A stretch of 64,000 nucleotides of DNA from positions 62,001 through 126,000 of the forward strand of contig CANMMP010000004.1 of NCBI GenBank assembly GCA_947499125.1. The letters are read 5' to 3'. Position numbers and translations under genes: made by a program. Position 1 is the stretch's first letter, and each line of letters begins with the position of its first letter. Below are positions 33,776 to 46,700 of the stretch, in pieces. The DNA comes from an uncultured Pontibacter sp. (GTDB lineage: Bacteria; Bacteroidota; Bacteroidia; Cytophagales; Hymenobacteraceae). The notes beneath the pieces were generated by a model, which worked only from the letters and a program-made list of their open reading frames with translations, was not told the DNA's origin and ran no database searches.

Positions 33776-35062
33776 CTATTCTTGTTCCATCCATTCCTTG
33801 CCTTTCTGGGCTTCTGCTAGGTGCCGGTAAGCGTTTTCCACCATCACAATAGCGTCATCCACAATCACACCTATAGACAGGGCGATACCGGTTAGCGACA
33901 TGATGTTGGAAGAGATACCAAAGGCATTGAGAAGTATAAAACCGATGGCTACCGAAAGCGGCAATTGAATAAGTATGACCAGGGCACTTCGCCAGTGAAA
34001 CAGGAAAAGGAACACGATCACGGAAGCAACCAGCATTTCTTCTATCAGCGTTTTCTTAATCGAATCGATAGACTCGTTGATTAGGCCGCTGCGATCGTAC
34101 ACGATGTTGAATTTCACGCCTTCAGGCAAACCTTTGGCCACTTCTTCCATCTTCAGTTTCACATTGTCGATCACTTCTTCAGCATTCTCGCCGTAGCGCA
34201 TCACCACAATGCCACCAACTGCTTCGCCTTCGCCATTCAGGTCAAAAATACCAAGTCGGCTTTCGCCGGTCATCTGCACAGTGGCTACATCGCGCACCCG
34301 CACCGGAATAGTGTTGTTAGTAGCAATGGCAATGTTCTGAATCTCTTCAGCCGACTGTAAATAACCAGTGGTTTTAATGATGTAACCGATATCAGAAAGC
34401 TCGAATTTGCGGCCACCAGCTTCGTTGTTATTGGACCTTATGGACTGGATAACCTGCGGAACGGAGAGTTTATAGTAGGTGAGTTTGTTCGGGTCCAGCG
34501 TGATCTGGTATTGCTTCTGGAAACCGCCAAATGAAGCCACTTCGCTCACGCCTTTCACGTTTTGCAATCCAAATTTTACATACCAGTCCTGGATGGCGCG
34601 TTGCTCGCCAAGGTCCATGCCAGGCGCATCTAAGGTGTACCATAGTATATGGCCTACACCCGTTCCATCGGGGCCAAGGGTAGGGGCTACACCCTCAGGG
34701 AGCATGTTGCCAACTGAGCTCAGACGTTCCAAAACCCGTTCGCGGGCCCAGTACACATCTGTTTCATCCTCGAAAATGACATAGATAAAGCTCATGCCGA
34801 ACATCGAGCTGCCGCGCACATACTTCACATCAGGTAAGCCCTGCAGGTTGGTAACTAGTGGGTAAGTGATCTGGTCTTCGATGATCTGCGGGCTGCGGCC
34901 CATCCATTCCGTAAAAACAATCACCTGGTTTTCAGACAGATCGGGGATAGCATCTACCTTATTTGTCTGTACCGAGTATAAGCCCCAACCGAACAGCGCC
35001 GCCGATATAAGCAGCACAATAACCCGGTTACGGAGCGAAAAGGAAATTAATTTCGCAATCAT
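33776..35062 (-). CDS. cusA: CusA/CzcA RND efflux pump, N-terminal part (TM1-TM4)
   Basis: The 428-residue frame starts MIAKLISFSLRNRVIVLLIS, the usual CusA opening with TM1. It includes SENQVIVFTEWMGRSPQIIEDQITYPL, the first porter loop with TLGPDGTGVGHILWYTL and FGGFQKQYQ, then TM2-TM4 with the proton-relay region IVDDAIVMVENAYRH. It stops at WMEQE, exactly where other CusA proteins continue into the loop before TM5. The remainder is encoded 133 bp downstream in the same direction. The pump would export Cu(I)/Ag(I) if the two halves assemble. It heads the operon with the HYC_CC_PP gene 159 bp upstream. Confidence 0.8.
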   Translation of the reverse strand: MIAKLISFSLRNRVIVLLISAALFGWGLYSVQTNKVDAIPDLSENQVIVFTEWMGRSPQIIEDQITYPLVTNLQGLPDVKYVRGSSMFGMSFIYVIFEDETDVYWARERVLERLSSVGNMLPEGVAPTLGPDGTGVGHILWYTLDAPGMDLGEQRAIQDWYVKFGLQNVKGVSEVASFGGFQKQYQITLDPNKLTYYKLSVPQVIQSIRSNNNEAGGRKFELSDIGYIIKTTGYLQSAEEIQNIAIATNNTIPVRVRDVATVQMTGESRLGIFDLNGEGEAVGGIVVMRYGENAEEVIDNVKLKMEEVAKGLPEGVKFNIVYDRSGLINESIDSIKKTLIEEMLVASVIVFLFLFHWRSALVILIQLPLSVAIGFILLNAFGISSNIMSLTGIALSIGVIVDDAIVMVENAYRHLAEAQKGKEWMEQE

Positions 35063-35221
35063 GTAAGTATAGGATTAACCTTAACAAAAAGTTGAGGAAC
35101 TGCTGAAAAGCAGCTTGATCGGGGAGATGCCAAACTATAAACTATAGGAGTGGAAAGCACAGGTGGTGCCTAAAAAGACACAGCTACGCCAGCCAAACTA
35201 TGGCATCCGGAAACTATAAAG

Positions 35222-35650
35222 TTATAGAAGGAAAGATTGCACCAGCACCGGTATGTCGCGGGCCAGCGGGGGAGCTTCGTAGAAAGCGTAAGCAGGCTTT
35301 AGGTCAGCCTCGAAAGTAAAGAACTGAAGTATAACAGCTTTAAAAGCAGCTACAAATTTCAGGTCTAGGGTTTTAGTAAGTGTAAGCGCTTTTGAATCGG
35401 AAGTGGCGTTATCGTGCTCGAAAACCAATGTATGATCATCGCAGCATTCCGCTTCATCTGTAGCAGATATTTTATGGCAGGCTGGAGTTTCCTCTTTTTC
35501 TGCCTCCATCGGGCAATCAGCCTCCGAACCGAATAACGCGATATCCTGTAACTCGCCAGCGCACAAATGCATGCCCACCGAAATGCCTGTCGAGGAGACA
35601 AACACAAGCAGTGTTAAAGCAAGCAGTACTATCTGGCGGTATAGGTTCAT
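35222..35650 (-). CDS. HYC_CC_PP family secreted protein of copper loci
   Basis: The 142-residue protein has a signal peptide (about 1-25). Its family motifs are MHLCAG (His28, Cys30; the H-Y/L-C element), a middle ECCDD Cys pair and a C-terminal EAPPLARDIPVLVQSFLL (the PP element). Further Cys residues at DCPM and ACHK make it Cys-rich. The family is Bacteroidota-specific and often sits beside CusA, as here, so periplasmic copper binding or sensing is likely but unproven. A perfect -7 promoter element lies 21 bases upstream of its start, which probably drives the whole copper operon. Confidence 0.85.
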   Translation of the reverse strand: MNLYRQIVLLALTLLVFVSSTGISVGMHLCAGELQDIALFGSEADCPMEAEKEETPACHKISATDEAECCDDHTLVFEHDNATSDSKALTLTKTLDLKFVAAFKAVILQFFTFEADLKPAYAFYEAPPLARDIPVLVQSFLL

Positions 35651-35670
35651 ATTCCGGTTTATACTTGTGG

Positions 35671-35678
35671 CAAAGGTA
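35671..35678 (-). promoter_or_regulatory. Perfect -7 element (TACCTTTG) for the copper operon
   Basis: On the minus strand TACCTTTG (35678-35671) matches TAnnTTTG, 20 bases before the ATG at 35650. No good TTTG -33 element is at the expected spacing; TTTA (35698-35695) is 16 bases upstream. Activation by a regulator outside the window is possible. Confidence 0.5.
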
Positions 35679-35770
35679 AACCCTTAAGCGGTAGTAAACT
35701 TACACAATTTGTAAAAAGTTTTACAGATTTTAAATGGAATTGTTGTTAGCCTGTTTATATAATGTCAATT

Positions 35771-36691
35771 TCAGACCTTCTCCAGTTCTTTAGGCTCTTC
35801 CATTTCAGTAATTACAGCTACAGGATTGTCTTCTTTAAAAGGATGCCATTGTTGTGCTGCAAACGATGCCGGATAATTCTCTACATCTTCAAAACCCAGC
35901 TCAATGTCGCGTCCATCAGTAGGAATATAGGCTGTTCCGAAAAGGTAATCCCAGATGCTTAGGCTAATCCCATAGTTGGCCCCATAGCGGCGTGGCAAGT
36001 GCCTGGCGTGGTGCCAGATATGCATTTGTGGGTTGTTTAAAATATAGCGAAACGGCCCAAGTGGCAACCTGAAGTTAGAGTGGTTAAAGTGACCAATGGC
36101 TGTAGCAAAAATATGAACCATAAAGAAGTCCTGGATACCAAACCCGATCATAGCCAGCGGAATGTATTCTATGGTTCGGTAAACTATAGTTTCAGCCCAA
36201 TGGAAGCGCAGATGTGCTGCAAAACCCATTTGCTGAACGGAGTGGTGCACCTTATGAAACCGCCACAGAAAATCGGAGTGGTGCAGCAGGCGGTGTACAT
36301 TCCATTGAATGAAATCACGCACTACAAAAAGTGTTAGCAATTGCGCCCAAACCGGCCAAGATTGTACTTCAAAAGCTACCAGGTTGGTTACTCCGAAAAT
36401 GGCCAGGAAATCACTGAAAGCCTCTACGCCGATATTTGATAGCGCATTAAACCCGATCAGCGAAAACAGGAAGAAGTTAAAGAACATGTAAAACCCATCA
36501 AGCCAGAAATCCTGGCGGACGATGGATTGGTTCTTACGCCACGGAAGTATAACCTCCAGAAACCAGAAAAAAAGCGATAGCCCTACCAACCAGTAGAAAT
36601 AATTCCCCCAACTTGGGTTCAGTATCTCCTGCCAAAGGTAATTACCATAATCAGTGAAGGACGAAGCTAAAATGTTCCAGTACTTCTGCAT
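35771..36691 (-). CDS. Sterol desaturase / fatty acid hydroxylase superfamily membrane enzyme
   Basis: The 306-residue protein has four to five transmembrane helices and the three His boxes that hold a di-iron site: HRLLHH (133-138), HKVHH (146-150) and HIWHH (about 225-229). These mark membrane di-iron hydroxylases/desaturases acting on lipids, carotenoids or sterol-like compounds. The first box has the HxxxHH spacing of the family. The substrate is unknown. The gene is 115 bp after the persulfide dioxygenase gene on the same strand, with a terminator-like hairpin between, so it likely has its own promoter. Confidence 0.9.
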   Translation of the reverse strand: MQKYWNILASSFTDYGNYLWQEILNPSWGNYFYWLVGLSLFFWFLEVILPWRKNQSIVRQDFWLDGFYMFFNFFLFSLIGFNALSNIGVEAFSDFLAIFGVTNLVAFEVQSWPVWAQLLTLFVVRDFIQWNVHRLLHHSDFLWRFHKVHHSVQQMGFAAHLRFHWAETIVYRTIEYIPLAMIGFGIQDFFMVHIFATAIGHFNHSNFRLPLGPFRYILNNPQMHIWHHARHLPRRYGANYGISLSIWDYLFGTAYIPTDGRDIELGFEDVENYPASFAAQQWHPFKEDNPVAVITEMEEPKELEKV

Positions 36692-36745
36692 ACTATAGGT
36701 TGGGTTTCAACTATACTTTGGTAACACCGGCAACTGATTGTAGAA

Positions 36746-36788
36746 AGAAATAAGCTGCCTGTAATGCTTATAAGGCAAGCTTATTTCT
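36746..36788 (-). terminator. Terminator-like hairpin after the persulfide dioxygenase gene
   Basis: AGAAATAAGCTGCCT (36746-36760) pairs with AGGCAAGCTTATTTCT (36773-36788) with a single bulged base around a 12-base loop. It is 18 bp beyond the stop of the CstB-like gene. The U-tract on the minus strand is short, so strength is uncertain. Confidence 0.65.
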
Positions 36789-36806
36789 TATAGTTCATCG
36801 GGGTAA

Positions 36807-38219
36807 TTATTTTATAGTTGAAGGACAAATGTAATTGGTTGTCGGTATGCTTGTTTTGGCAATTTCCTTGTAACCGCCTTCTACGTTTATAACATTGTCA
36901 AATCCACGGGCCTTAAGTATAGATGCCGCGATCATGGAACGGTACCCACCGGCACAATACAAATACAAATCCTGTTCAGTTGACAGTTCAGCCAGGTAAT
37001 TGTTCAGGTAATCGAGTGGTGCGTGTTGCGCAGCTTCCACATGTTCTGCCTGGTATTCGCCAGGTTTGCGCACATCCACCATTTTAATAGTGTTGTCTTC
37101 TGTATAAGCACTTTCGAACTGGGCTGGTGTAATTGAGCGGATCATATCAGTTTCTTTTCCTGCCTCTTTCCAGCTTTCGAAACCGCCTTTTAAAAAGCCC
37201 AACGCATTGTCGTAACCTACGCGGGCAAGGCGTGTAACCACTTCCTCTTCACGGCCAGGTTCGGCAACTATAAGTATAGGCTGTTGCACATCAGGTATAA
37301 GTGCGCCTACCCAGGGCGCAAAGCCACCGTTTATGCCTATGTTTATAGAATTAGGTATAAAGCCTTTCGCAAACTCAGCCGGCGTTCGGGTATCTAGCAC
37401 AAGTGCGCCTGTTTCATTGGCTGCAGCCTCAAATGCTGCCGGTGCAAGTTCGCGCAGACCCTGAGCCATTACATCGTTTATATTCGCGTAACCATCGCGG
37501 TTCATTTTAACATTCATCGGGAAATAACCCGGAGGAGGCATCAACCCATCGGTTACTTCTTTTACAAACTCTTCCTTCGTCATATCGGCACGTAAGGCGT
37601 AATTTGTTTTCTTTTGATTGCCTAACAGGTCGAACGTTTCTTTGCTCATATTCTTGCCGCAAGCCGAGCCCGCACCATGCGCCGGGTAAACGATCAAATC
37701 ATTAGGTAGAGGCATAATTTTATTGCGGAGCGAATCGAATAAATGGCCTGCCAGTTGTTCTTCTGTTATATCTGATTTTACGGCCAGGTCCGGGCGGCCC
37801 ACATCACCTATAAACAGCGTGTCACCCGAGAAGATGGCATACTCTTTCCCGTTCTCATCCAGCAAAAGGTATGTAGTAGATTCCATTGTATGGCCCGGAG
37901 TGTGCAGCACTTTTATAGTTGCTTTTCCAACTTTCAGTTCTTCGCCGTCAGTAGCTATATAAGCGTCAAATTTAGGTTGTGCATTAGGCCCGAAAACTAT
38001 ACTTGCACCAGTCGCTTTTGCCAGGTCGAGGTGGCCCGAAACGAAATCGGCATGAAAGTGAGTCTCAAACACATACTTTATACTGGCATTATCTTTTTCA
38101 GTTCTTTCGATGTATGGCTTTACTTCGCGGAGCGGATCAATTACTGCAGCCTCGCCATTGCTTTCGATATAATATGCGCCTTGTGCCAGGCAACCTGTAT
38201 AAATCTGTTCTACTTTCAT
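36807..38219 (-). CDS. Persulfide dioxygenase-rhodanese fusion (CstB-like)
   Basis: The 470-residue protein combines a metallo-beta-lactamase-fold persulfide dioxygenase (about 1-240; iron ligands in THFHADFVSGH with His54, His56, Asp58 and His63, plus HTPGHT and FSGDTLF) with two rhodanese-like domains. The first (about 268-360) has VAEPGREE where a Cys would sit, so it looks inactive. The second (about 370-460) has the reactive Cys in YLYCAGGYRS. This order matches Staphylococcus CstB, which oxidises low-molecular-weight persulfides and makes thiosulfate. It should detoxify sulfide-derived sulfur in the cytoplasm. The gene stands alone; no CstR regulator is nearby. Confidence 0.88.
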   Translation of the reverse strand: MKVEQIYTGCLAQGAYYIESNGEAAVIDPLREVKPYIERTEKDNASIKYVFETHFHADFVSGHLDLAKATGASIVFGPNAQPKFDAYIATDGEELKVGKATIKVLHTPGHTMESTTYLLLDENGKEYAIFSGDTLFIGDVGRPDLAVKSDITEEQLAGHLFDSLRNKIMPLPNDLIVYPAHGAGSACGKNMSKETFDLLGNQKKTNYALRADMTKEEFVKEVTDGLMPPPGYFPMNVKMNRDGYANINDVMAQGLRELAPAAFEAAANETGALVLDTRTPAEFAKGFIPNSINIGINGGFAPWVGALIPDVQQPILIVAEPGREEEVVTRLARVGYDNALGFLKGGFESWKEAGKETDMIRSITPAQFESAYTEDNTIKMVDVRKPGEYQAEHVEAAQHAPLDYLNNYLAELSTEQDLYLYCAGGYRSMIAASILKARGFDNVINVEGGYKEIAKTSIPTTNYICPSTIK

Positions 38220-40789
<2,570 letters not shown>

Positions 40790-40817
40790 GTATAGTATAC
40801 TCAGAGTATATAAAAAG

Positions 40818-40849
40818 TGCGATACAGTCCTTGTATCGCATTTTTTTTT
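40818..40849 (+). terminator. Rho-independent terminator after GH97
   Basis: TGCGATAC (40818-40825) pairs with GTATCGCA (40833-40840) around a 7-base loop, followed by nine T (40841-40849). It lies 29 bp after the GH97 stop codon. Confidence 0.92.
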
Positions 40850-40919
40850 GTTATAAATCGAATTTTTATGGTTTATAGTTTGTACCTTAGGTATCAAAAA
40901 TTTTTAGCCAACTACACCC

Positions 40920-41102
40920 ATGACCCCTGAAGAATTTGAAACAAACTATACTAAAGCACTCGATACGATCTTAGAAGTACTAGCAAACAGGCCGGAAGTT
41001 AAACCAGCCAAGTTTTATAGTATGGCCTGCATTATCGAGAACATCCGTTATTTCAGCCCGGTATTTTACGATGCCATTAAAAAGGACGAGGAAGAGGTAT
41101 AA
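40920..41102 (+). CDS. Small conserved-looking hypothetical protein (60 residues)
   Basis: The frame begins MTPEEFETNYTKALDTILEV and ends in an acidic IKKDEEEV tail. It is predicted to be two or three helices, soluble, with no metal motif. Codon use resembles the neighbours and it fits tightly between a terminator and the convergent lipoprotein gene 12 bp away. A near -7 element (TACCTTAG, about 40884) is upstream. I do not recognise a family. Confidence 0.55.
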   Translation: MTPEEFETNYTKALDTILEVLANRPEVKPAKFYSMACIIENIRYFSPVFYDAIKKDEEEV

Positions 41103-41114
41103 CTACCTATAGCC

Positions 41115-41900
41115 TTACTTTACTGAGATACGCTGCCAAACTTCGTTTATAGGTTTACCTGTGCTGCTCATGCCAGAGTGGTGCCATTTGCCGTTTTCCT
41201 TCCTGAAGTCAAAGCTAAGCTGCATTCCTACCCGGCTCGAGTCGCGGGAAAAGAATTCGATGTGCTCGGTATATTTTCCGTTTTGTGCTGTATAGGTTCC
41301 GCCACCGGTACCTGAAAAATCGCCAGTCTCGGAGTTGAAAGCGATCCATTGGAAGCGGGTGCTCGACAGTACTTTATAGGTTTTGCGGGCTGCCGGCTGT
41401 ATCGTTTGCATTTCGCCGTCGCGCTCACGGCCTGTAATGCGCCAGGTGCCGGCCAACGGGGAGTTGCTGTTGCGCTCATCTACTTTTTCCCACTTGCCAC
41501 TAAGTCGCTGGTCTGCTCCTGATAGCTGCCACGAGCCATTTGCGAGTTTATAGTTAGCAGTTACAGTCTTGCCAACCAGCGCTTTGTCGAAGGTGTTGAA
41601 TTCGTAAGTGAAGTTAAGCTGATCGTTTTGTAAGGTATAAGTTCCGCCGTAAGTACCTCCGAATTCTTTAGCAGCTTCATCATAAACCGCTATCGTAATA
41701 AAACCATCCTGTACCAGCATTACGGTTTCCGGGCCATTGTTTCCGGATAATTTCCAGGCGCCCTCCAGGTTTGCTGTATTAGTATTTACTGAATCTGTAA
41801 CAGCTGGTGCCTGCGATGTGTCCGTACTTTTGCAGGACAAAAATAAGAGGGAAATAAAAAGTATGAATGTAGCGGAGAATGGGAGTAGAGTTGTGCGCAT
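41115..41900 (-). CDS. Lipoprotein with two lipocalin-like repeats
   Basis: The 261-residue protein has a lipoprotein signal (FISLLFLSCKS, Cys23). It then has two similar beta-rich repeats, each starting with a LxGAWKLSG or LAGTWRITG strand and containing GGTYGGTYTLQND or GTGGGTYTAQNG, with a closing W(Q/H)LSG or WHHSG strand. The pattern resembles small lipocalin-like or DUF-type domains of Bacteroidota surface proteins. The function is unknown. The gene is convergent with the 60-residue gene and has no obvious operon partner. Confidence 0.75.
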   Translation of the reverse strand: MRTTLLPFSATFILFISLLFLSCKSTDTSQAPAVTDSVNTNTANLEGAWKLSGNNGPETVMLVQDGFITIAVYDEAAKEFGGTYGGTYTLQNDQLNFTYEFNTFDKALVGKTVTANYKLANGSWQLSGADQRLSGKWEKVDERNSNSPLAGTWRITGRERDGEMQTIQPAARKTYKVLSSTRFQWIAFNSETGDFSGTGGGTYTAQNGKYTEHIEFFSRDSSRVGMQLSFDFRKENGKWHHSGMSSTGKPINEVWQRISVK

Positions 41901-42050
41901 AGTGTTGTTGAATTTTGTCTATCAGGTATAAATTACAACTATAGATACAAAATTGTTGTGTACCAGCCTCAATTACTTAAGTCGCTAAGTATAAATGTGT
42001 TGTTGTGTTTCTGCTGATCCTTAATAAAGTATAAGATCAAGCCTGGTGAA

Positions 42051-43271
42051 CTATAGTTTAGCCACCTTTTTAGGCTCTTCCTTGCGTGTTGGGTAAAGTA
42101 TAGTTTCCAGCTCTTTTAAATAGCGAAAGCTGCCATTGGGTACATTACTTAAGATGATGAGTGCACTATGGTCTTTAGGGTTGCGAAGCAGGTAAGTTGC
42201 GTAGCCATGCCATAAGCCTCCATGGTAAACAGCCGTGTCGCCGTTATGTAATTGCTTTATCCGCCAGCCAAAACCATAATCTTCATCACGTTTCCGATCC
42301 CCACGACTGCCTTCAAAAGCCTCCTCCAGCGTTCTGTTTTTAACCAGCTTTTCGCTGTACAATGCCTGGTCCCATTTATAAAGGTCTTCTACTGTCGAAT
42401 ACAAACCTTTGTCGCCCAACACTGAATCCAGGTAATCGGGGTAGCGTTTACGGCGGCCCCCGGTGTGGCCCGAGGCAAGGTGCGGGACATAGTTTTGCAG
42501 GCTATCGGTATAGGTATAAGTATGCTGCATGCCAAGCGGCTTAAATATGTAAGTAGCCAGGTATTTCGAAAAAGGCATTCCGGTTACTTTCTCAACTATA
42601 GATGCCAGCACAAAATAACCTGTATTGCTATAATCAAAGCGGTTGTCCGGCTTAAAATATACCTGTGGCTCGTGTTCTTTCATCAGGCCAAGCACATCGT
42701 TGTTTGTGATAGGCACATTGCGGTCGGGCCACAGTTCATCACTGAAATAAGTATAGTTTGATAAGCCTGAGCGGTGAGTAAGTAGTTGCCTGATCGTAAT
42801 GCCATGATACGGAAAATCAGGAATGAACTGCTGCACACTATCATCGTACGCCAGCCTGCCTTCTTCCTGCAGCATCATAATGGCCATAGCCGTAAACTGT
42901 TTCGATACTGAAGCTAACTGAAATGCTGTATTGGTTTGCAGGGTATCCTTACTTTTAAAGTCGGCATACCCGTAAGCACCCGAAAAAATCACCCGGTCAA
43001 ATTTAGTTACCAGCACAGTGCCATTAAAGCCACGGCGCTTTTGCATGTATTTAAAAACAGAGTCGAGGTTATGTTTTAATTTTTGAACACTATCAGCTGT
43101 AAACCATACCGGTTGCTGTATCTTTTTATAGGTCTTGTCTGCTGAAACTGTTGAAACAGGGTAAGTAGATTCGGTTTCCTGTTTCGCTTCGTGGCAGGAA
43201 CCAAGTAATCCCAGGCTGAGGAAAACCAGGCAATAGGTTAAGAGTGGGAATTGTACTTTGAATATAGCCAT
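42051..43271 (-). CDS. Serine hydrolase, class C beta-lactamase fold (lipoprotein)
   Basis: The 406-residue protein has a lipoprotein signal with the lipobox LLGSC (Cys26). The catalytic SxxK motif is Ser121-Val-Ser-Lys124, the YxN motif is YSNTGY, and the HxG-type third motif is YHGGLWHG. This is the esterase/beta-lactamase/DD-peptidase fold. It may trim peptidoglycan peptides, D-amino acid esters or act as an esterase; antibiotic hydrolysis is not implied. The gene is single, with 484 bp of AT-rich DNA upstream. Confidence 0.9.
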   Translation of the reverse strand: MAIFKVQFPLLTYCLVFLSLGLLGSCHEAKQETESTYPVSTVSADKTYKKIQQPVWFTADSVQKLKHNLDSVFKYMQKRRGFNGTVLVTKFDRVIFSGAYGYADFKSKDTLQTNTAFQLASVSKQFTAMAIMMLQEEGRLAYDDSVQQFIPDFPYHGITIRQLLTHRSGLSNYTYFSDELWPDRNVPITNNDVLGLMKEHEPQVYFKPDNRFDYSNTGYFVLASIVEKVTGMPFSKYLATYIFKPLGMQHTYTYTDSLQNYVPHLASGHTGGRRKRYPDYLDSVLGDKGLYSTVEDLYKWDQALYSEKLVKNRTLEEAFEGSRGDRKRDEDYGFGWRIKQLHNGDTAVYHGGLWHGYATYLLRNPKDHSALIILSNVPNGSFRYLKELETILYPTRKEEPKKVAKL

Positions 43272-43755
43272 AAAGGTGCTTTTATCCGCTGTTTAATTTT
43301 AAAGATAAGCGATAGTGATTGTTCCCCTAACGTTTGTGGTAAATTTTTATTCCATTTTATCAAAAAATCAAATCACACATTTTAATTACACAATTAGCGC
43401 TTTGTAATTGTAAAAGTAAGGTGTGCTGGTAACACTCTCACGTCTGTACAACAGGTTTCTGTAAGTATAGCATTCCTGAATCTATACTTCTTATATCTAA
43501 GGTGTTCAGCTCCTGCTCTATATTAAATACACCAACCTACACATTAGCGAACTAATTTCTGTAATGCCTCCAAAAGTATCAAAAATTGTAATATTAGTGT
43601 TTTTGTATTATGACGTTTTAGGTATTAAAATTGAATTTTAAAGGAAGATGTATGTGAAATGAATTATTATAGCAAAGTGATTGTACATTGAGCATCAGTA
43701 TGTTGTATGGCGAATTTAATATGTTGATTTGCCAGGATAATATGAGGTTAATTGT
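43272..43755. other. AT-rich divergent region upstream of the giant surface protein
   Basis: This 484-bp stretch has no gene. It is AT-rich and contains several poly-A/T runs but no perfect TAnnTTTG element and no strong hairpin. It likely holds the promoters of the serine hydrolase (-) and the surface protein (+). Confidence 0.4.
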
Positions 43756-46700
43756 ATGAATAAAACTTTACAGCCAAAAAGTTTTTTGTATGTTCTATGT
43801 GCTTTTCTTCTGTCTGTAATCAGCCAGGATGTACTTGCGCAAACAAGAACGACGCACTGGCGTGGTGCTACCAGTAGCGACTGGAACACTACATCTAACT
43901 GGTCGAATGGTATACCAGATGCCAATACCGCAGTTATAATCGGGGGCACGAACTATAGCGCTCCTCAAACAAAATTCTTTCCTGTCATTCAATCCGGATC
44001 TACAATAAAAATGTATTCCCTTGCTTTAATAAGTGAAGGAGCAACTGTTAGTCCTGTTAAGCTTGCAGTGCGCAATGGCAATCTCTCGGTTACTGTAGCT
44101 GATAATGTGGAAATAGCAGGAAATGCTGTTCTCGATAACCAGGGTTCTGTACTTATAGTTGGCGGTAATTTAACGCACAATGGCGAATATCTTGAATCGA
44201 CTTACAAGTATAGAGGAACAGATTATCTGCCTGCGGTTGAGTTTACCGGTGTAGGTAAAAAGATAGCTGGTACCGGTGTTCTGAATTTCAATAGCGCTAC
44301 TGTAAGTGGCAGCATTACCTTGGAAACCAACATTAATATTAAGCCCCTGTTGAGCACGAATTCTAAATTTGAAGTGAATGGTGTTTTCGATCCGGGTATC
44401 CATAAAATAGAATTTATAGATCAGCCGGCCGATGGTTTTATAGTTGGCCCCGGAGCGCATATTTATGTAAAAGCCACTGATTTTTCGGGTAACTATGGCC
44501 GCTGGCCGAACCTGATGTATGTGAACAGTACCATAGATTATGGTGCTATTGGCAACCAGAATGTTTCGAATGCCGGCGATTATGGCATTTTACGCATTAG
44601 CGGCGGCGGTACTAAAACGCTTACAGGCAACACAGTCATTTCAGCTATTTCGGATCTAACCCAGTTAAAAGTAAACGCAGGTACCCTTGATCTGGGAACG
44701 CATACCTTACAACGTGTTGCTAGTCAGAACTCAGTTAGCGGAGGAACGCTCACACTGGCCAATGGTGCAACAATACGTATAGGCGGAACCGGTACTTTCC
44801 CGACCGGGTTTGGCACACGCAATATTGGCAGTACCAGTACGGTAGATTATTATGGAACTACCCAATCAGTAGCAAACGAAACTTACGGCAACCTGACATT
44901 AAGTGGTAATGGATTTAAAACATTGCCTACCGCTACATTAGCTGTAGCAGGTAAATTACTTGGTACAGGCACCGCCAGTTTCACAGCCAATGGCCCGGTT
45001 CAGGTGCAAGGAGATGTAGAACTGAATGGTAGTGCTGTATTTAATGGCGGCAGCTTTACACACCAGATAGCTGGTAACTGGACAGATAACGCCACTTTTA
45101 ATGGTAATACAAGCACTGTGTTATTAAGTGGCGCTAACAGGCAGATAAACAGAACTACCGGCACAGCTAATTTCAATAACCTCACTGTTTCGGGATCGGG
45201 GCTAAGTATAAATGCACCTGCAGTTAAAGTTAATGGTAACCTGACAACTACAAATGGCGGCGAAATTACTTATACAACTGGCCTGATGACGATGGCCGGC
45301 ACTGCCGGTAAAATAGGGGGTGCAGGCATCAGCCTGAACAATCTTACCATAGCAGGAGGCATTACGACCGATGCTTCTTTTACAGTTACCGGTAACTTAA
45401 GTGTAAATACCGGCAACACACTGAATGCAACGGCCGGTACTTTGCTGATGAGTGGTACTGCCAAAAACATAACTGCTGCTGGTAACTTAACCTTACATGG
45501 TCTCCGGATAACAGGCACTGTTTCGACAGGCTCTGGCTTTACCATTAATGGTAACCTGAGCGGAAACGGCTCTCTGACTGCTACTGCTAACACCATTACT
45601 TTTAACGGTAATTCTACATTTGGCGGGGATCATAACTTATTCCATGTACTGGTTAGCAGTGGCAAAACTTTAACCATGGTATCTGATGCAGATATGCGCG
45701 TGGCCGGTAACTTAACGGTAAATGGTTCGCTTAATGTGTCAGCCAACATACCGAACACGGTTACTTATAACGGCACAGGCCAGCAGTCAGTGAATGGTGT
45801 TGCTTACCATAACCTGGCTTTTGTGAACGGAGGCACAAAAACAGCAGCCGGACCCGTACAGGTAAATGGCAACTTAAGTATAAATGCAGGTTCTAACTTT
45901 GGGGCTGGTGCGTTCTCGCATACTATAAATGGAAACTGGCAGAATAGTGGTACGTTCAGTCACCAGAACGGGAGTATAACTTTTGCCGGTGATAATAACT
46001 CGACTATAACGGGCAACAACTCTTTTAATGAGCTGGCTATAAATAAAAGCACTGCATCCAACACGGTTACGCAGCTCACAAATACGACTGCCATTACACT
46101 TAATATGGCGAGGGGTATCCTGAACACAGGTGCTTTTAATGTAACTATAACTGGTAACCGCATCGGCGAAGGCTGGGTAATTGGCAGTGTGCGTAGATTA
46201 CATGCTTTTACAACCGGAGTAACTTATGCTTTTAACAGCCCTTACACACAACTATCTTTTACCTCTATCCAGAATGTAAACGAGATAACCACAACACTTT
46301 CTCTTGGTACTATAAACGATTTCCCGTCAGGTGCTGCCCTTAACCGTAAGCTCACAGTTAACATCCCGAATGGCACTCACTCAGGTGCTTTTTTACGGAT
46401 GCAGTACCTCGAAGGAGAGCTTAATGGTAGCTTAAAAGAAGATCTGCAACTATACCGTAAACCTTCCACAGCCTGGGTTTCAGCCGGTAAAAATGATTTT
46501 AGCAGTACTGATAACTGGGTAAGTCAGAATAACCTCGCAAACGTTACCGGGCAGTGGGCATTATCGGCTACAACAACAGTTTATAGTTGGGTAGGAGGCA
46601 GCAGTTCGGAATGGAGCACTCCAGCAAACTGGCAGAACCTTACAATAGGGCAGACTGCTTTTACAGCCCCGGGACCTATGGATGTTGTAGAACTTGGTAA

